Assembly: GCF_036884845.1 (NCBI RefSeq)
Contig: NZ_CP145732.1
Coordinates: 2,170,001 to 2,234,000 of the forward strand
Origin: Pseudomonas sp. MAG733B
GTDB taxonomy: Bacteria; Pseudomonadota; Gammaproteobacteria; Pseudomonadales; Pseudomonadaceae
Direction of reading: 5' to 3'
DNA length: 64,000 bases
Shown in pieces: positions 27,636 to 36,154 of this stretch (its first letter is position 1; each line of letters opens with the position of its first letter). Below the pieces are notes generated by a model, which saw nothing but the letters and a program-made list of their open reading frames with translations, did no database searches and had not been told where the DNA came from. The position numbers were made by a program, and so were the translations under genes.

Positions 27636-28946
27636 ATGCAACCGCAAACCCTCACCGGGCAGGCGTCGTTGGCGGCGCCCAGCCGCAAGCGGTTTTTCAT
27701 CATGGTGCTGCTGTTCATCACCGTGGTGATCAACTACCTGGACCGCAGCAACCTGTCGATTGCCGCGCCGGCGCTGACCAGCGACCTGGGCATCGACCCG
27801 ATTCACGTCGGCCTGATCTTCTCCGCGTTCGGCTGGACTTACGCCGCCATGCAGATCCCCGGCGGCTGGCTGGTGGACCGCGTTCCGCCACGCATCCTCT
27901 ACACCGCTGCGTTGTTGCTATGGTCGATCGCCACGGTGATGCTCGGTTTCGCGGGCAGCTTCATTGCGCTGTTTGTCCTGCGCATGGCCGTCGGTGCTTT
28001 GGAAGCGCCGGCGTATCCGATCAACAGCCGCGTGGTCACCACCTGGTTCCCTGAGCGTGAACGCGCCACGGCCATCGGTTTCTACACCTCGGGACAGTTT
28101 GTCGGGCTGGCGTTCCTGACGCCGGTTCTGGCCTGGCTGCAGCACGAGTTCGGCTGGCACATGGTCTTCGTCGCCACTGGCGCGGTGGGGATCATTTGGG
28201 CGGCAATCTGGTACGCGGTGTATCGCGAGCCACGGGATTTCAAAGGCGCCAACGAGGCTGAAATCGACCTGATCCGCGAAGGCGGCGGGCTGGTGGATAT
28301 CCAGGCGGAACAAGCCAAGGTCAAAGCCAAGTTCAGCTGGACCGACCTCGGCATTGTCCTCAGCAAACGCAAACTCTGGGGCATCTACCTCGGCCAGTTC
28401 TGCCTCAACTCGACGCTGTGGTTTTTCCTGACGTGGTTCCCGACCTACCTGGTGAAATACCGCGGCATGGACTTCATCAAATCCGGCTTGCTGGCGTCGC
28501 TGCCGTTTCTTGCGGCATTTGTCGGCGTGCTGTGCTCCGGTTTCTTCTCGGACTTCCTGATCCGTCGCGGTTACACCGTAGGGTTCGCCCGCAAGTTGCC
28601 GATTATCAGCGGGCTGCTGATTTCGACGTCGATCATCGGTGCGAACTTTGTCGAGTCGACGCCGCTGGTGATTGCCTTCCTCGCCCTGGCTTTCTTCGGT
28701 AACGGTCTGGCTTCGATCACCTGGTCGCTGGTCTCGACGTTGGCTCCGGCACGTTTGCTGGGACTGACCGGTGGGGTGTTCAACTTCATCGGCAACCTGT
28801 CGGCCATCGCCACGCCGATCGTGATCGGTTTTCTCGCCAGCGGTGATTCCTTTGCCCCGGCGATCACCTATATCTCGGTGCTGGCGTTGATGGGCGCGCT
28901 TTCCTACATCTTGCTGGTCGGCAAGGTCGAGCGTATCAAGTTGTAG
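27636..28946 (+). CDS. MFS transporter, anion:cation symporter type (probable galactonate/hexonate transporter)
   Basis: A 436-residue transporter with twelve predicted helices. NYLDRSNLSIAAPAL at the end of helix 1 and the loop 2-3 region GGWLVDRVPPRILY place it in the ACS family with DgoT, GudP and GarP. WFPERERATAIGFYTSGQFVGLAF is a further signature-like stretch. It follows dgoD, so D-galactonate/H+ symport is the likeliest role, but glucarate-type substrates remain possible. AAAGAGGC lies before the ATG. Confidence 0.85.
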   Translation: MQPQTLTGQASLAAPSRKRFFIMVLLFITVVINYLDRSNLSIAAPALTSDLGIDPIHVGLIFSAFGWTYAAMQIPGGWLVDRVPPRILYTAALLLWSIATVMLGFAGSFIALFVLRMAVGALEAPAYPINSRVVTTWFPERERATAIGFYTSGQFVGLAFLTPVLAWLQHEFGWHMVFVATGAVGIIWAAIWYAVYREPRDFKGANEAEIDLIREGGGLVDIQAEQAKVKAKFSWTDLGIVLSKRKLWGIYLGQFCLNSTLWFFLTWFPTYLVKYRGMDFIKSGLLASLPFLAAFVGVLCSGFFSDFLIRRGYTVGFARKLPIISGLLISTSIIGANFVESTPLVIAFLALAFFGNGLASITWSLVSTLAPARLLGLTGGVFNFIGNLSAIATPIVIGFLASGDSFAPAITYISVLALMGALSYILLVGKVERIKL

Positions 28947-29006
28947 TCGTGGCACGCGGGCGACCATAATGCCGCCCGTTCACTCGCTCAACGGTAAAGG
29001 CTGGAT

Positions 29007-29810
29007 ATGCAGGAAGACGCCCCAAAAGTTGCCAAGGACGCCGCCCCGACCGGCACCCAGACACTGCTTCGCGGTCTGGGTGTGGTTCAGGCCGTGGCCA
29101 GCGGCGCCCGCGATCTCAAGGAAATCGCCCGGTTGATCGGCACCACGCGCAGCACCACCCATCGCTTGGCCAGTTGCCTGGTGGACGAGCGTTATCTGCG
29201 GGTGGTGCCGCAAGTCGGTTATCTGCTGGGGCCGAAGCTGATCGAATTGGGATTCCAGGCGCGCGAAGAGTTGCCGCTGGTGACCCTGGCCGGGCCGTAT
29301 CTGGACGAGCTGTCGGCATTGACCGGCGACACCATTCACCTGGCGATCCGTGAAGGCGACGAGGTGCTGTACCTGCACAAGAACCCGGGGCGCAATGGCC
29401 CGGAAATGCGTTCGCGGGTCGGCCATCGCATGCCGTTGGCGCGCACCGGGATCGGCAAGGCGCTGATGCTCGATGACACGCCGCAAGAGTGGCAACGACT
29501 GTACGAAGTCAGCCTGCCTGCGGGTGGGAAAAATCTGTTCTGGCCACAGCACCCGGAGCAATCCTGGGAGCAGTTCCAGCAGCGCATGATCGAATACGTG
29601 GCCGGTGGCTATGCCTTCGATCTGGAAGACAACGAACCGTCGATCCGTTGCGTGGCGGCGCCGATCCGCGATGCCAGCAAACGCATCGTCGCCGGTATCA
29701 GCATCGCCAGCACCGTGCCGTACATGCCGCTGGAAAAAATGGCCGAGCTGATTCCTCTGATCAAAGGCGTCACTGCCCGGTTGTCGGCCGAGTTGGGTCT
29801 GAAGGTCTGA
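29007..29810 (+). CDS. IclR-family transcriptional regulator
   Basis: A 267-residue regulator with an N-terminal winged helix (LLRGLGVVQAVASGARDLKE ... TTRSTTHRLASCLV) and a C-terminal effector domain (MPLARTGIGKALML ... CVAAPIRDASKRIVAGISIAST). It lies 60 bases downstream of the galactonate-type MFS transporter on the same strand, so it probably senses an intermediate of this pathway. It is one candidate for the factor acting on the twin dgoK/SDR promoters. IclR ligands are usually aromatic or small organic acids. Confidence 0.88.
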   Translation: MQEDAPKVAKDAAPTGTQTLLRGLGVVQAVASGARDLKEIARLIGTTRSTTHRLASCLVDERYLRVVPQVGYLLGPKLIELGFQAREELPLVTLAGPYLDELSALTGDTIHLAIREGDEVLYLHKNPGRNGPEMRSRVGHRMPLARTGIGKALMLDDTPQEWQRLYEVSLPAGGKNLFWPQHPEQSWEQFQQRMIEYVAGGYAFDLEDNEPSIRCVAAPIRDASKRIVAGISIASTVPYMPLEKMAELIPLIKGVTARLSAELGLKV

Positions 29811-29820
29811 CACATAACCC

Positions 29821-29912
29821 TGTAGGAGCCGAGCTTGCTCGCGATAGCGGTATGTCATTCAGCATCATAGGTGCCTGATGCACCGCCATCGCGAGCAAGC
29901 TCGGCTCCTACA
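29821..29912. repeat. REPIN (CCGAGCTTGCTCGCGAT type)
   Basis: Inverted REP copies at 29821-29845 and 29888-29912 are followed by a T-run. They lie at the convergent end between the IclR and ETF-QO genes. Confidence 0.9.
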
Positions 29913-29943
29913 GTTTTTTGTGGTGTAAGCCAAATAGCGCGCA

Positions 29944-29971
29944 ACAAAAAGGCCCCCATTTCGGGAGCCTT
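29944..29971 (-). terminator. Terminator of the ETF-QO gene
   Basis: On the minus strand AAGGCTCCC pairs with GGGGGCCTT and is followed by a U-run. It lies 18 bases after the stop codon. Confidence 0.8.
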
Positions 29972-29989
29972 GATGTTCAGGCGTTCGGC

Positions 29990-31654
29990 TTACATGTTCG
30001 GGTAAGTCGGGCCGCCAGCGCCTTCCGGTGTCACCCAGGTGATGTTCTGTGCAGGGTCCTTGATGTCGCAGGTCTTGCAGTGAACGCAGTTCTGGGCGTT
30101 GATCTGGAAGCGCTTCTCGCCGTCTTCCTTGGTGATCACTTCGTACACGCCGGCCGGGCAGTAACGCTGGGCAGGCTCATCGTACAGCGGCAGGTTCTTG
30201 CTGATCGGGATGCTCGGATCGGTCAGCTTCAGGTGGCACGGCTGCTCTTCTTCGTGGTTGGTACCGGAGATGAACACCGAGCTCAGTTTGTCGAAGCTGA
30301 TTTTGCCATCCGGTTTCGGGTAGTCGATCTTCTTGCAGTCGGCGGCGAGCTTGAGGCAAGCGTAATCCGGCTTGGTGTCGTGCAGGGTGAACGGCAGTTT
30401 GCCGCCGAAGATGTTCTGGTCCAGCCAGTTGAAACCACCGCCGACGATCGCGCCGAACTTGTGGATCGCCGGGCCGAAGTTACGGCTGGCGAACAGCTCT
30501 TCGTGCAGCCAGCTGTTCTTGAATGCGTCGACGTAGCTGGTCAGCTCTTCAGTACCATCCTTGTCGGCGAACAGTGCGTCAGCCACGGATTCGGCGGCGA
30601 GCATGCCCGACTTCATCGCGGTGTGGCTGCCTTTGATCTTGGCGAAGTTCAGGGTGCCGAGGTCGCAACCGATCAGCGCGCCGCCCTTGAAGACCATTTT
30701 CGGCAGCGAGTTCAGGCCGCCCTTGCAGATGGCGCGCGCGCCGTAGCTGATGCGCTTGCCACCTTCCAGATACTGTTTGAGCACCGGGTGGTGTTTCAGG
30801 CGCTGGAACTCGTCGAACGGCGACAGGTAGGTGTTGCTGTAGGACAGATCGACGATCAGACCGACGACAACCTGATTGTTTTCCAGGTGATAGAGGAACG
30901 AACCACCGGTGTTTTCGGTGCCCATGATGTCCATCGGCCAACCGGCGGTGTGGACCACCAGGCCTGGCTGGTGCTTGGCCGGGTCGACTTCCCAGATTTC
31001 TTTCAGGCCGATGCCGTAGTGCTGCACGTCGGAATCGTTGTCGAGGTTGAAGCGCTTGATCAGTTGTTTGCCGATGTGGCCACGGCAACCTTCGGCGAAC
31101 AGCGTGTACTTGCCACGCAGTTCCATGCCCGGGGTGTAAAGGCCTTCCTTCGGATTGCCTTCGCGGTCTACGCCCAGATCACCGGTGATGATCCCGCGAA
31201 CGATGCCGTTTTCGTCGAACAGCGCTTCCTGAGCGGCGAAGCCCGGGTAGATTTCCACACCAAGGTTTTCGGCCTGCTGCGCCAGCCAGCGGCACAGATT
31301 GCCCAGGGAGATGATGTAGTTGCCTTCGTTGTGCATGGTCTTGGGCACAAAGAAGTCAGGAATTTTCTGCGCGCTTTCAGCGTTCTTCAGCACGAAGATG
31401 TCATCGCGCGTGACCGGCGTGTTCAGCGGTGCGCCGAGTTCTTTCCAGTCCGGGAACAGTTCGTTCAGGGCCCGTGGTTCGAACACGGCGCCGGAAAGGA
31501 TGTGTGCGCCGACTTCGGAGCCTTTTTCGACCACGCAGACGCTGATTTCCTTACCGGCTTCGGCGGCCTTCTGCTTCAATCGGCAGGCGGCGGACAGGCC
31601 AGCGGGGCCGGCACCGACGATGACCACGTCGAATTCCATGTATTCGCGTTCCAC
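29990..31654 (-). CDS. Electron transfer flavoprotein-ubiquinone oxidoreductase
   Basis: A 554-residue membrane-associated flavoprotein that passes electrons from reduced ETF to ubiquinone. The FAD-binding motif VVIVGAGPAGLSAACRL lies at the N-terminus. The [4Fe-4S] cysteines lie in RYCPAGVYEV and INAQNCVHCKTCDIKDP at the C-terminus, which ends GGPTYPNM. The GTG start at 31654 has AGGAG seven bases upstream. It is divergent from etfBA across a 548-base gap, the usual Pseudomonas arrangement linking fatty acid beta-oxidation to respiration. Confidence 0.95.
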   Translation of the reverse strand: MEREYMEFDVVIVGAGPAGLSAACRLKQKAAEAGKEISVCVVEKGSEVGAHILSGAVFEPRALNELFPDWKELGAPLNTPVTRDDIFVLKNAESAQKIPDFFVPKTMHNEGNYIISLGNLCRWLAQQAENLGVEIYPGFAAQEALFDENGIVRGIITGDLGVDREGNPKEGLYTPGMELRGKYTLFAEGCRGHIGKQLIKRFNLDNDSDVQHYGIGLKEIWEVDPAKHQPGLVVHTAGWPMDIMGTENTGGSFLYHLENNQVVVGLIVDLSYSNTYLSPFDEFQRLKHHPVLKQYLEGGKRISYGARAICKGGLNSLPKMVFKGGALIGCDLGTLNFAKIKGSHTAMKSGMLAAESVADALFADKDGTEELTSYVDAFKNSWLHEELFASRNFGPAIHKFGAIVGGGFNWLDQNIFGGKLPFTLHDTKPDYACLKLAADCKKIDYPKPDGKISFDKLSSVFISGTNHEEEQPCHLKLTDPSIPISKNLPLYDEPAQRYCPAGVYEVITKEDGEKRFQINAQNCVHCKTCDIKDPAQNITWVTPEGAGGPTYPNM

Positions 31655-32202
31655 AGGCTATCTCCTACTCAAGGCTCAACAGGTTTTTTCTAATTTTGGA
31701 GGTTAGGTGTCGCATCCATGAATCCCAGCGCAACGTCGGGAGCGGACAATCGATCAACCACCTTTCTCTTTGGGTGGCGCATTATATCTACACCACTCTC
31801 AGGGTCCAATACAAACGTTTGTTTGAATTGGCTCAAAGCCAGAGAAATCAAAGTCACGCGGCTTATGAACGGCTATTTTGCCGTATTGACCGGAATAGGT
31901 GTTCCGGTCAAGATACGGGCGGTTTTGCGCTCGCCGTAGGCTGACTGTTGGTTTCAAGAGCACCTCTAAAGACAGGGCGATGGCAGTAGAAAGTGATGCG
32001 CCGCGCGGGTTTGGCGCGCAGTTTACACGCCGCGATATTGAATGACTCGTCAGTCACTCCTGACGAACGGTCATCAACATCATGAGCGAGGCTCACTTGA
32101 CACATTTGCCGGCGTTTTTGGAGGTGCCCTTGCGCCCGATGAGCATCAACCGCCAGGTTCGCCTAGGCGACTTTCTTTTCACCGGAGAGTAACGAGGAAT
32201 CC
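31655..32202. other. 548-base divergent regulatory region between ETF-QO and etfB
   Basis: No convincing gene is present. It holds a PsrA-type box (31812-31825) and a 12-bp palindrome TCGCCTAGGCGA (32159-32170) shortly before etfB. A/T-rich stretches near 31770-31880 are compatible with promoters on both strands. Confidence 0.7.
31812..31825. promoter_or_regulatory. PsrA-type operator
   Basis: CAAAC-GTTT-GTTTG matches the published PsrA pattern (G/C)AAAC-N(2-4)-GTTT(G/C). PsrA is the fatty-acid-responsive TetR repressor of Pseudomonas. The box lies about 160 bases before ETF-QO and 378 before etfB. Confidence 0.6.
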
Positions 32203-32952
32203 ATGAAGGTTCTTGTAGCTGTCAAACGCGTTGTGGATTACAACGTCAAGGTCCGCGTCAAGGCGGACAATTCCGGCGTCGATCTTGCCAACGTCAAGAT
32301 GTCGATGAACCCGTTCTGCGAGATCGCCGTGGAAGAAGCCGTACGCCTGAAAGAGAAAGGTGTTGCGACTGAAATCGTCGTCGTCTCCGTCGGCCCGTCC
32401 ACCGCTCAAGAGCAACTGCGCACCGCGCTGGCTCTGGGTGCCGACCGCGCCATCCTCGTCGAATCCGCCGAAGATCTGACTTCCCTGGCCGTTGCCAAAC
32501 TGTTGAAGGCTGTTGTCGACAAGGAACAGCCTCAGCTGGTGATCCTTGGCAAACAAGCCATCGACAGCGACAACAACCAGACTGGCCAGATGCTCGCTGC
32601 ATTGAGCGGCTACGGTCAGGGCACGTTCGCTTCGAAAGTCGAAATCAGCGGCGACAGCGTTGCTGTAACCCGCGAAATCGACGGCGGCGCACAGACAGTT
32701 TCCCTGAAACTGCCGGCCATCGTCACCACCGACCTGCGTTTGAACGAGCCGCGCTACGCGTCTCTGCCAAACATCATGAAAGCCAAGAAGAAGCCTCTCG
32801 AAGTGCTGACTCCGGACGCTTTGGGCGTTTCCACCGCCTCCACCAACAAGACCGTGAAAGTCGAAGCGCCTGCTGCACGCAGCGCGGGTATCAAGGTCAA
32901 GTCGGTGGCTGAACTGGTCGAGAAACTGAAAAACGAAGCGAAGGTAATCTAA
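32203..32952 (+). CDS. etfB: Electron transfer flavoprotein beta subunit EtfB
   Basis: A 249-residue AMP-binding subunit of ETF, which accepts electrons from acyl-CoA dehydrogenases. It begins [20 protein letters not shown] and carries [17 protein letters not shown] and [17 protein letters not shown], standard EtfB motifs. The stop lies one base before the etfA ATG, indicating tight coupling and equal stoichiometry. The length fits the family. Confidence 0.96.
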   Translation: MKVLVAVKRVVDYNVKVRVKADNSGVDLANVKMSMNPFCEIAVEEAVRLKEKGVATEIVVVSVGPSTAQEQLRTALALGADRAILVESAEDLTSLAVAKLLKAVVDKEQPQLVILGKQAIDSDNNQTGQMLAALSGYGQGTFASKVEISGDSVAVTREIDGGAQTVSLKLPAIVTTDLRLNEPRYASLPNIMKAKKKPLEVLTPDALGVSTASTNKTVKVEAPAARSAGIKVKSVAELVEKLKNEAKVI

Positions 32953-33882
32953 ATGACTATCTTGGTTATTGCTGAACACGACAACAAAGTGCTGGCTCCG
33001 GCCACGCTGAACACTGTTGCTGCCGCCGCCAAAATCGGTGGTGACATCCACGTTCTGGTTGCAGGCCAAGGCGCTGGCGCCGTGGCTGAAGCCGCTGCGA
33101 AAATCGCTGGCGTGAGCAAAGTCCTGAACGCTGACAATGCCGCTTACGCGCATCAGCTGCCGGAAAACGTCGCTCCTCTGGTTGCAGAGTTGGGCAAGGG
33201 CTACAGCCACATCCTGGCTGCCGCTACTTCCAATGGCAAAAACATCCTGCCGCGCGTTGCCGCTGCACTGGATGTTGACCAGATCTCCGAGATCATCTCG
33301 GTAGAAAGCGCTGACACTTTCAAGCGTCCGATCTACGCCGGTAACGCTATCGCTACCGTTCAGTCGAACGCTGCGGTCAAAGTGATCACCGTGCGTGCCA
33401 CCGGTTTCGACCCGGTTGCCGCTGAAGGTGGTTCGGCTGCCGTTGAAGCCGTTGGCGCTGCGCACGACGCTGGTATCTCCAGCTTCGTTGGCGAAGAACT
33501 GGCCAAGTCCGATCGTCCGGAACTGACCGCTGCCAAGATCGTCGTTTCCGGCGGCCGCGGCATGCAGAACGGCGATAACTTCAAACACCTGTACGCCCTG
33601 GCCGACAAGCTGGGCGCTGCCGTCGGTGCTTCCCGCGCCGCGGTCGACGCAGGTTTTGTTCCGAACGACATGCAGGTCGGTCAGACCGGCAAGATCGTTG
33701 CTCCACAGCTGTACATCGCCGTCGGTATCTCCGGCGCGATCCAGCACCTGGCCGGCATGAAAGACTCCAAAGTGATCGTTGCGATCAACAAGGACGAAGA
33801 AGCGCCGATCTTCCAGGTGGCCGATTACGGCCTGGTGGCGGACCTGTTCGAAGCCATCCCTGAGCTGGAGAAGCTGGTCTAA
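32953..33882 (+). CDS. etfA: Electron transfer flavoprotein alpha subunit EtfA
   Basis: A 309-residue FAD-binding subunit of ETF. The C-terminal FAD domain shows [37 protein letters not shown] and [20 protein letters not shown]. It starts directly after etfB and is followed by a strong intrinsic terminator, so etfBA is a two-gene operon. It works with the divergently encoded ETF-QO. Confidence 0.96.
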   Translation: MTILVIAEHDNKVLAPATLNTVAAAAKIGGDIHVLVAGQGAGAVAEAAAKIAGVSKVLNADNAAYAHQLPENVAPLVAELGKGYSHILAAATSNGKNILPRVAAALDVDQISEIISVESADTFKRPIYAGNAIATVQSNAAVKVITVRATGFDPVAAEGGSAAVEAVGAAHDAGISSFVGEELAKSDRPELTAAKIVVSGGRGMQNGDNFKHLYALADKLGAAVGASRAAVDAGFVPNDMQVGQTGKIVAPQLYIAVGISGAIQHLAGMKDSKVIVAINKDEEAPIFQVADYGLVADLFEAIPELEKLV

Positions 33883-33901
33883 TCCGGCTGCTTCACTTAT
33901 A

Positions 33902-33933
33902 AAGAGCCCGACCTTTTGGTCGGGCTTTTTTTT
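33902..33933 (+). terminator. Terminator of etfBA
   Basis: AGCCCGACC (33905-33913) pairs with GGTCGGGCT (33918-33926) around a 4-base loop, followed by eight T. Confidence 0.9.
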
Positions 33934-33961
33934 GTTCCGGATTTGAGTGGAGTGTATTGCC

Positions 33962-34777
33962 ATGGATCTGCGTCTTGCGTGGAGCTTGCTGGGGTTGGCG
34001 TTGTTGCCGACGCTATCGATCGCGGCGGGCAAATGCGAACGCCTGGTAGTGACCGGCAGCCCGGATGCGCCTCCGTACCTGTGGCAAGACCCGCAAAATC
34101 CCAAGCACTTGATCGGCGCCAGTGCCGATCTGTTGCAGCAAGTGGCGGGGGAGTTAGGGCTGAAGGTCGAACTGCTTTATGCCGGTAAACGCTCCCAGGC
34201 CTTGGACGAGGTACGCAGTGGGCGCATGGACATGCTGGCCGACGCCAGTTTGACGGTCAGTGAGCTGGAGTCCCTGGACTACATTCATCCACCGCTGCTG
34301 GAAAACGATTACCTGGTCTGGACCCGTAAAGACTCGCCACTGGTCTACAACGACGTGCAGGACCTGCACGGCCATCCCGGCGCTTTGTCGGAAAAGTCTC
34401 GATTGACCTCGGCATTCGTCACATTTGCCGATCAGCAATTGTCTCTCACCCGTACACCCAATCTCACCCAGGCCTTTCAGAAATTGCTCCTGGGCGAAGT
34501 GGAATTTGTCCTCGCCGGACGTTACTCGGGCATGGCAATGGCGCAGACATTGGGCATGGCCAATGACTTGGTCGCCCGTGCGCAACCGGTCGACAAGCCG
34601 GGGTTGTTTCTGGCGCTTTCCCATAACTCTGCCTGCAACGATCCGTGGTTGCGCGGACAGCTGGCCAAAAAGATGACAGAATTGCCCGCGTCCGGACTGA
34701 CGGAGGCTGTACTGCAACGCAATATCGAGCGTTGGAACGCGCAGCAGAAGCAACCTGTCAGTGCCCCAAAACAGTAG
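33962..34777 (+). CDS. Periplasmic solute-binding protein (SBP family 3-like)
   Basis: A 271-residue exported protein. The signal peptide spans about residues 1-22 (MDLRLAWSLLGLALLPTLSIAA). The body LVVTGSPDAPPYLW ... GASADLLQQVAGELGLKVEL ... VRSGRMDMLADASLTVSELE follows the family-3 amino-acid-binding fold. No ABC permease genes are adjacent, so it may be an orphan binding or sensing protein. ATG at 33962 is preferred over an in-frame GTG at 33947 because a normal signal peptide then begins at residue 1. Confidence 0.8.
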   Translation: MDLRLAWSLLGLALLPTLSIAAGKCERLVVTGSPDAPPYLWQDPQNPKHLIGASADLLQQVAGELGLKVELLYAGKRSQALDEVRSGRMDMLADASLTVSELESLDYIHPPLLENDYLVWTRKDSPLVYNDVQDLHGHPGALSEKSRLTSAFVTFADQQLSLTRTPNLTQAFQKLLLGEVEFVLAGRYSGMAMAQTLGMANDLVARAQPVDKPGLFLALSHNSACNDPWLRGQLAKKMTELPASGLTEAVLQRNIERWNAQQKQPVSAPKQ

Positions 34778-34786
34778 GGATTTTTT

Positions 34787-35143
34787 GTGAGTATTCGACC
34801 TCTTTTCGCTGCCCTGGCCGTTCTGGCTCTGGCGGGTTGTGCAGCCGATCCGGCGCCGAATGAACAAATGCGCCTGACCGCTCAGGCCGTCGAGCAAGCC
34901 AAGGCTGTTGGCGCCACCGCCGATGAAGTGCCGGAAATGAAACTGGCCGAAGACAAATACAACCGGGCCAAGGGCAGTATGGCTGACCAGTCCTACAAGA
35001 ACGCGCGGATGCGGGCCGAGCAGGCCGAGCTGGATGCGCGTCTGGCTGAAGCCCGAGTCCTGACCCTCAAGAGTGAGGAACAGTTGAACGTGCTCAATAC
35101 GCGCATCACCCGCCTGCGCAAGCAATTGGGAGACGCCCAATGA
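34787..35143 (+). CDS. DUF4398-type lipoprotein
   Basis: A 118-residue lipoprotein: the signal ends LAGC with lipidated Cys at about residue 18, followed by Ala-Ala. The rest is a charged helical segment (MADQSYKNARMRAEQAELDA ... RITRLRKQLGDAQ) typical of DUF4398, probably a coiled coil in the periplasm. The GTG start at 34787 has AGGGA seven bases upstream. Its stop overlaps the next gene start (ATGA), so it works with the OmpA-like protein. Confidence 0.85.
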   Translation: MSIRPLFAALAVLALAGCAADPAPNEQMRLTAQAVEQAKAVGATADEVPEMKLAEDKYNRAKGSMADQSYKNARMRAEQAELDARLAEARVLTLKSEEQLNVLNTRITRLRKQLGDAQ

Positions 35144-35952
35144 GCCTCAAGTCCACAGTAATCGGTGGTTTGCTCCTGGTGGGCTGCGCGAGTCTCTATG
35201 GCTGTGCCGGTCAGCGTGGCGAGGCCGCATTGCAACAGGCCGGTACCGACTTCCAGAAGGTCAAGGAAGATTCCAACGTCCTGCGTATCGCCCCCAAGGA
35301 CGTGATCCGCGCCGGTGAATCCCTGGCGCGTGCCGATCGCTTGTCCAGCTACTGGGGCAGTGGTTCGGATGTGGCGCATTACGCTTACCTGAGTCAGCGC
35401 TACAGCGAAATCGCCCGCGAACACACCAATCAGGTGCTCAACGAAGAACGCGCCGCGAAACTCGAACTGGAGCGTCAGCGCCTGCAACTGGCCTTGCGTG
35501 AATCCAAGCTGCTCAGCGTACAGCAGCAGGGGAAATGGATCGAAGAGCAGATTGTGGCACTGGCCACCACCCAGACTGATCGCGGTCTGGTGATGACGCT
35601 TGGTGATGTGCTGTTCGACACCGGTGAAGCGGAGCTGAAAAGCTCGGCCAACCGCGTCGTCCTGAAGATCGTGCAGTTCCTCCAGCTCAACCCCAAGCGT
35701 GTGGTGCGCATCGAAGGTTATGCCGACAGTACGGGCGGCAAACAGGAAAACCTCAAGTTGTCCCGTGACCGTGCGCAGTCGGTGGCGGATGTGCTGATGG
35801 ACTTGGGTATCGACGACAAACGCATTCAGGTCGAAGGCTACGGCGATGAATACCCGGTAGACGCCAACGCTTCCGAGCGTGGACGCGCACAGAACCGCCG
35901 GGTGGAAATTGTGTTCTCCGACGAAAAAGGCCAGCTCGGCGCCGCCCGCTAA
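35140..35952 (+). CDS. OmpA-family lipoprotein with N-terminal helical region
   Basis: A 270-residue envelope protein. It has a lipoprotein signal ending YGC (Cys about 22) and a helical DUF4398-like region up to about residue 140. The C-terminal OmpA peptidoglycan-binding domain includes GDVLFDTGEAELKSSANRVV, RIEGYADSTG, LSRDRAQSVADVL and GRAQNRRVEIVF. It probably tethers an outer-membrane complex to the cell wall together with the preceding small lipoprotein. Translationally coupled by ATGA overlap. Confidence 0.9.
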   Translation: MSLKSTVIGGLLLVGCASLYGCAGQRGEAALQQAGTDFQKVKEDSNVLRIAPKDVIRAGESLARADRLSSYWGSGSDVAHYAYLSQRYSEIAREHTNQVLNEERAAKLELERQRLQLALRESKLLSVQQQGKWIEEQIVALATTQTDRGLVMTLGDVLFDTGEAELKSSANRVVLKIVQFLQLNPKRVVRIEGYADSTGGKQENLKLSRDRAQSVADVLMDLGIDDKRIQVEGYGDEYPVDANASERGRAQNRRVEIVFSDEKGQLGAAR

Positions 35953-35968
35953 GGGTCGCGTTACTGGA

Positions 35969-36003
35969 AAACCCGGCCTGCCTGGACAGCGCCGGGTTTT
36001 TTT
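35969..36003 (+). terminator. Terminator after the OmpA-like gene
   Basis: AAACCCGGC (35969-35977) pairs with GCCGGGTTT (35991-35999), followed by a T-run. Confidence 0.85.
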
Positions 36004-36026
36004 ACGCCTGCCAAATACCTCGCAAA

Positions 36027-36061
36027 ACAGTACAGTTTTTGCTGACACTGCACTGTACTGT
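36027..36061. promoter_or_regulatory. 10-bp inverted repeat before the MocR-type gene
   Basis: ACAGTACAGT (36027-36036) and ACTGTACTGT (36052-36061) are exact reverse complements, 94 bases before the regulator start. AACTGT and CAGTACAC follow nearby as possible extra half-sites. Probably the operator for autoregulation. Confidence 0.55.
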
Positions 36062-36154
36062 CGACTATTGTGGCAACTGTCCCAGTACACTTCTAAACTG
36101 TTCCGGTATCGTTTCCGACAAGAATAAAATGCCTGTGAAATCGAGTGCTGCGTC

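Noticed and set aside
29918..31693. A long plus-strand open frame opposite ETF-QO (and similar frames opposite fabF, ngg, fumC and others)
   Set aside because: GC-rich third positions of the real genes keep the opposite frame open. The real strand has conserved motifs, correct starts and terminators; the opposite one has none.
32097..32130. TTGACA at 32097 as the etfB promoter
   Set aside because: No acceptable -10 sequence lies 16-18 bases downstream.
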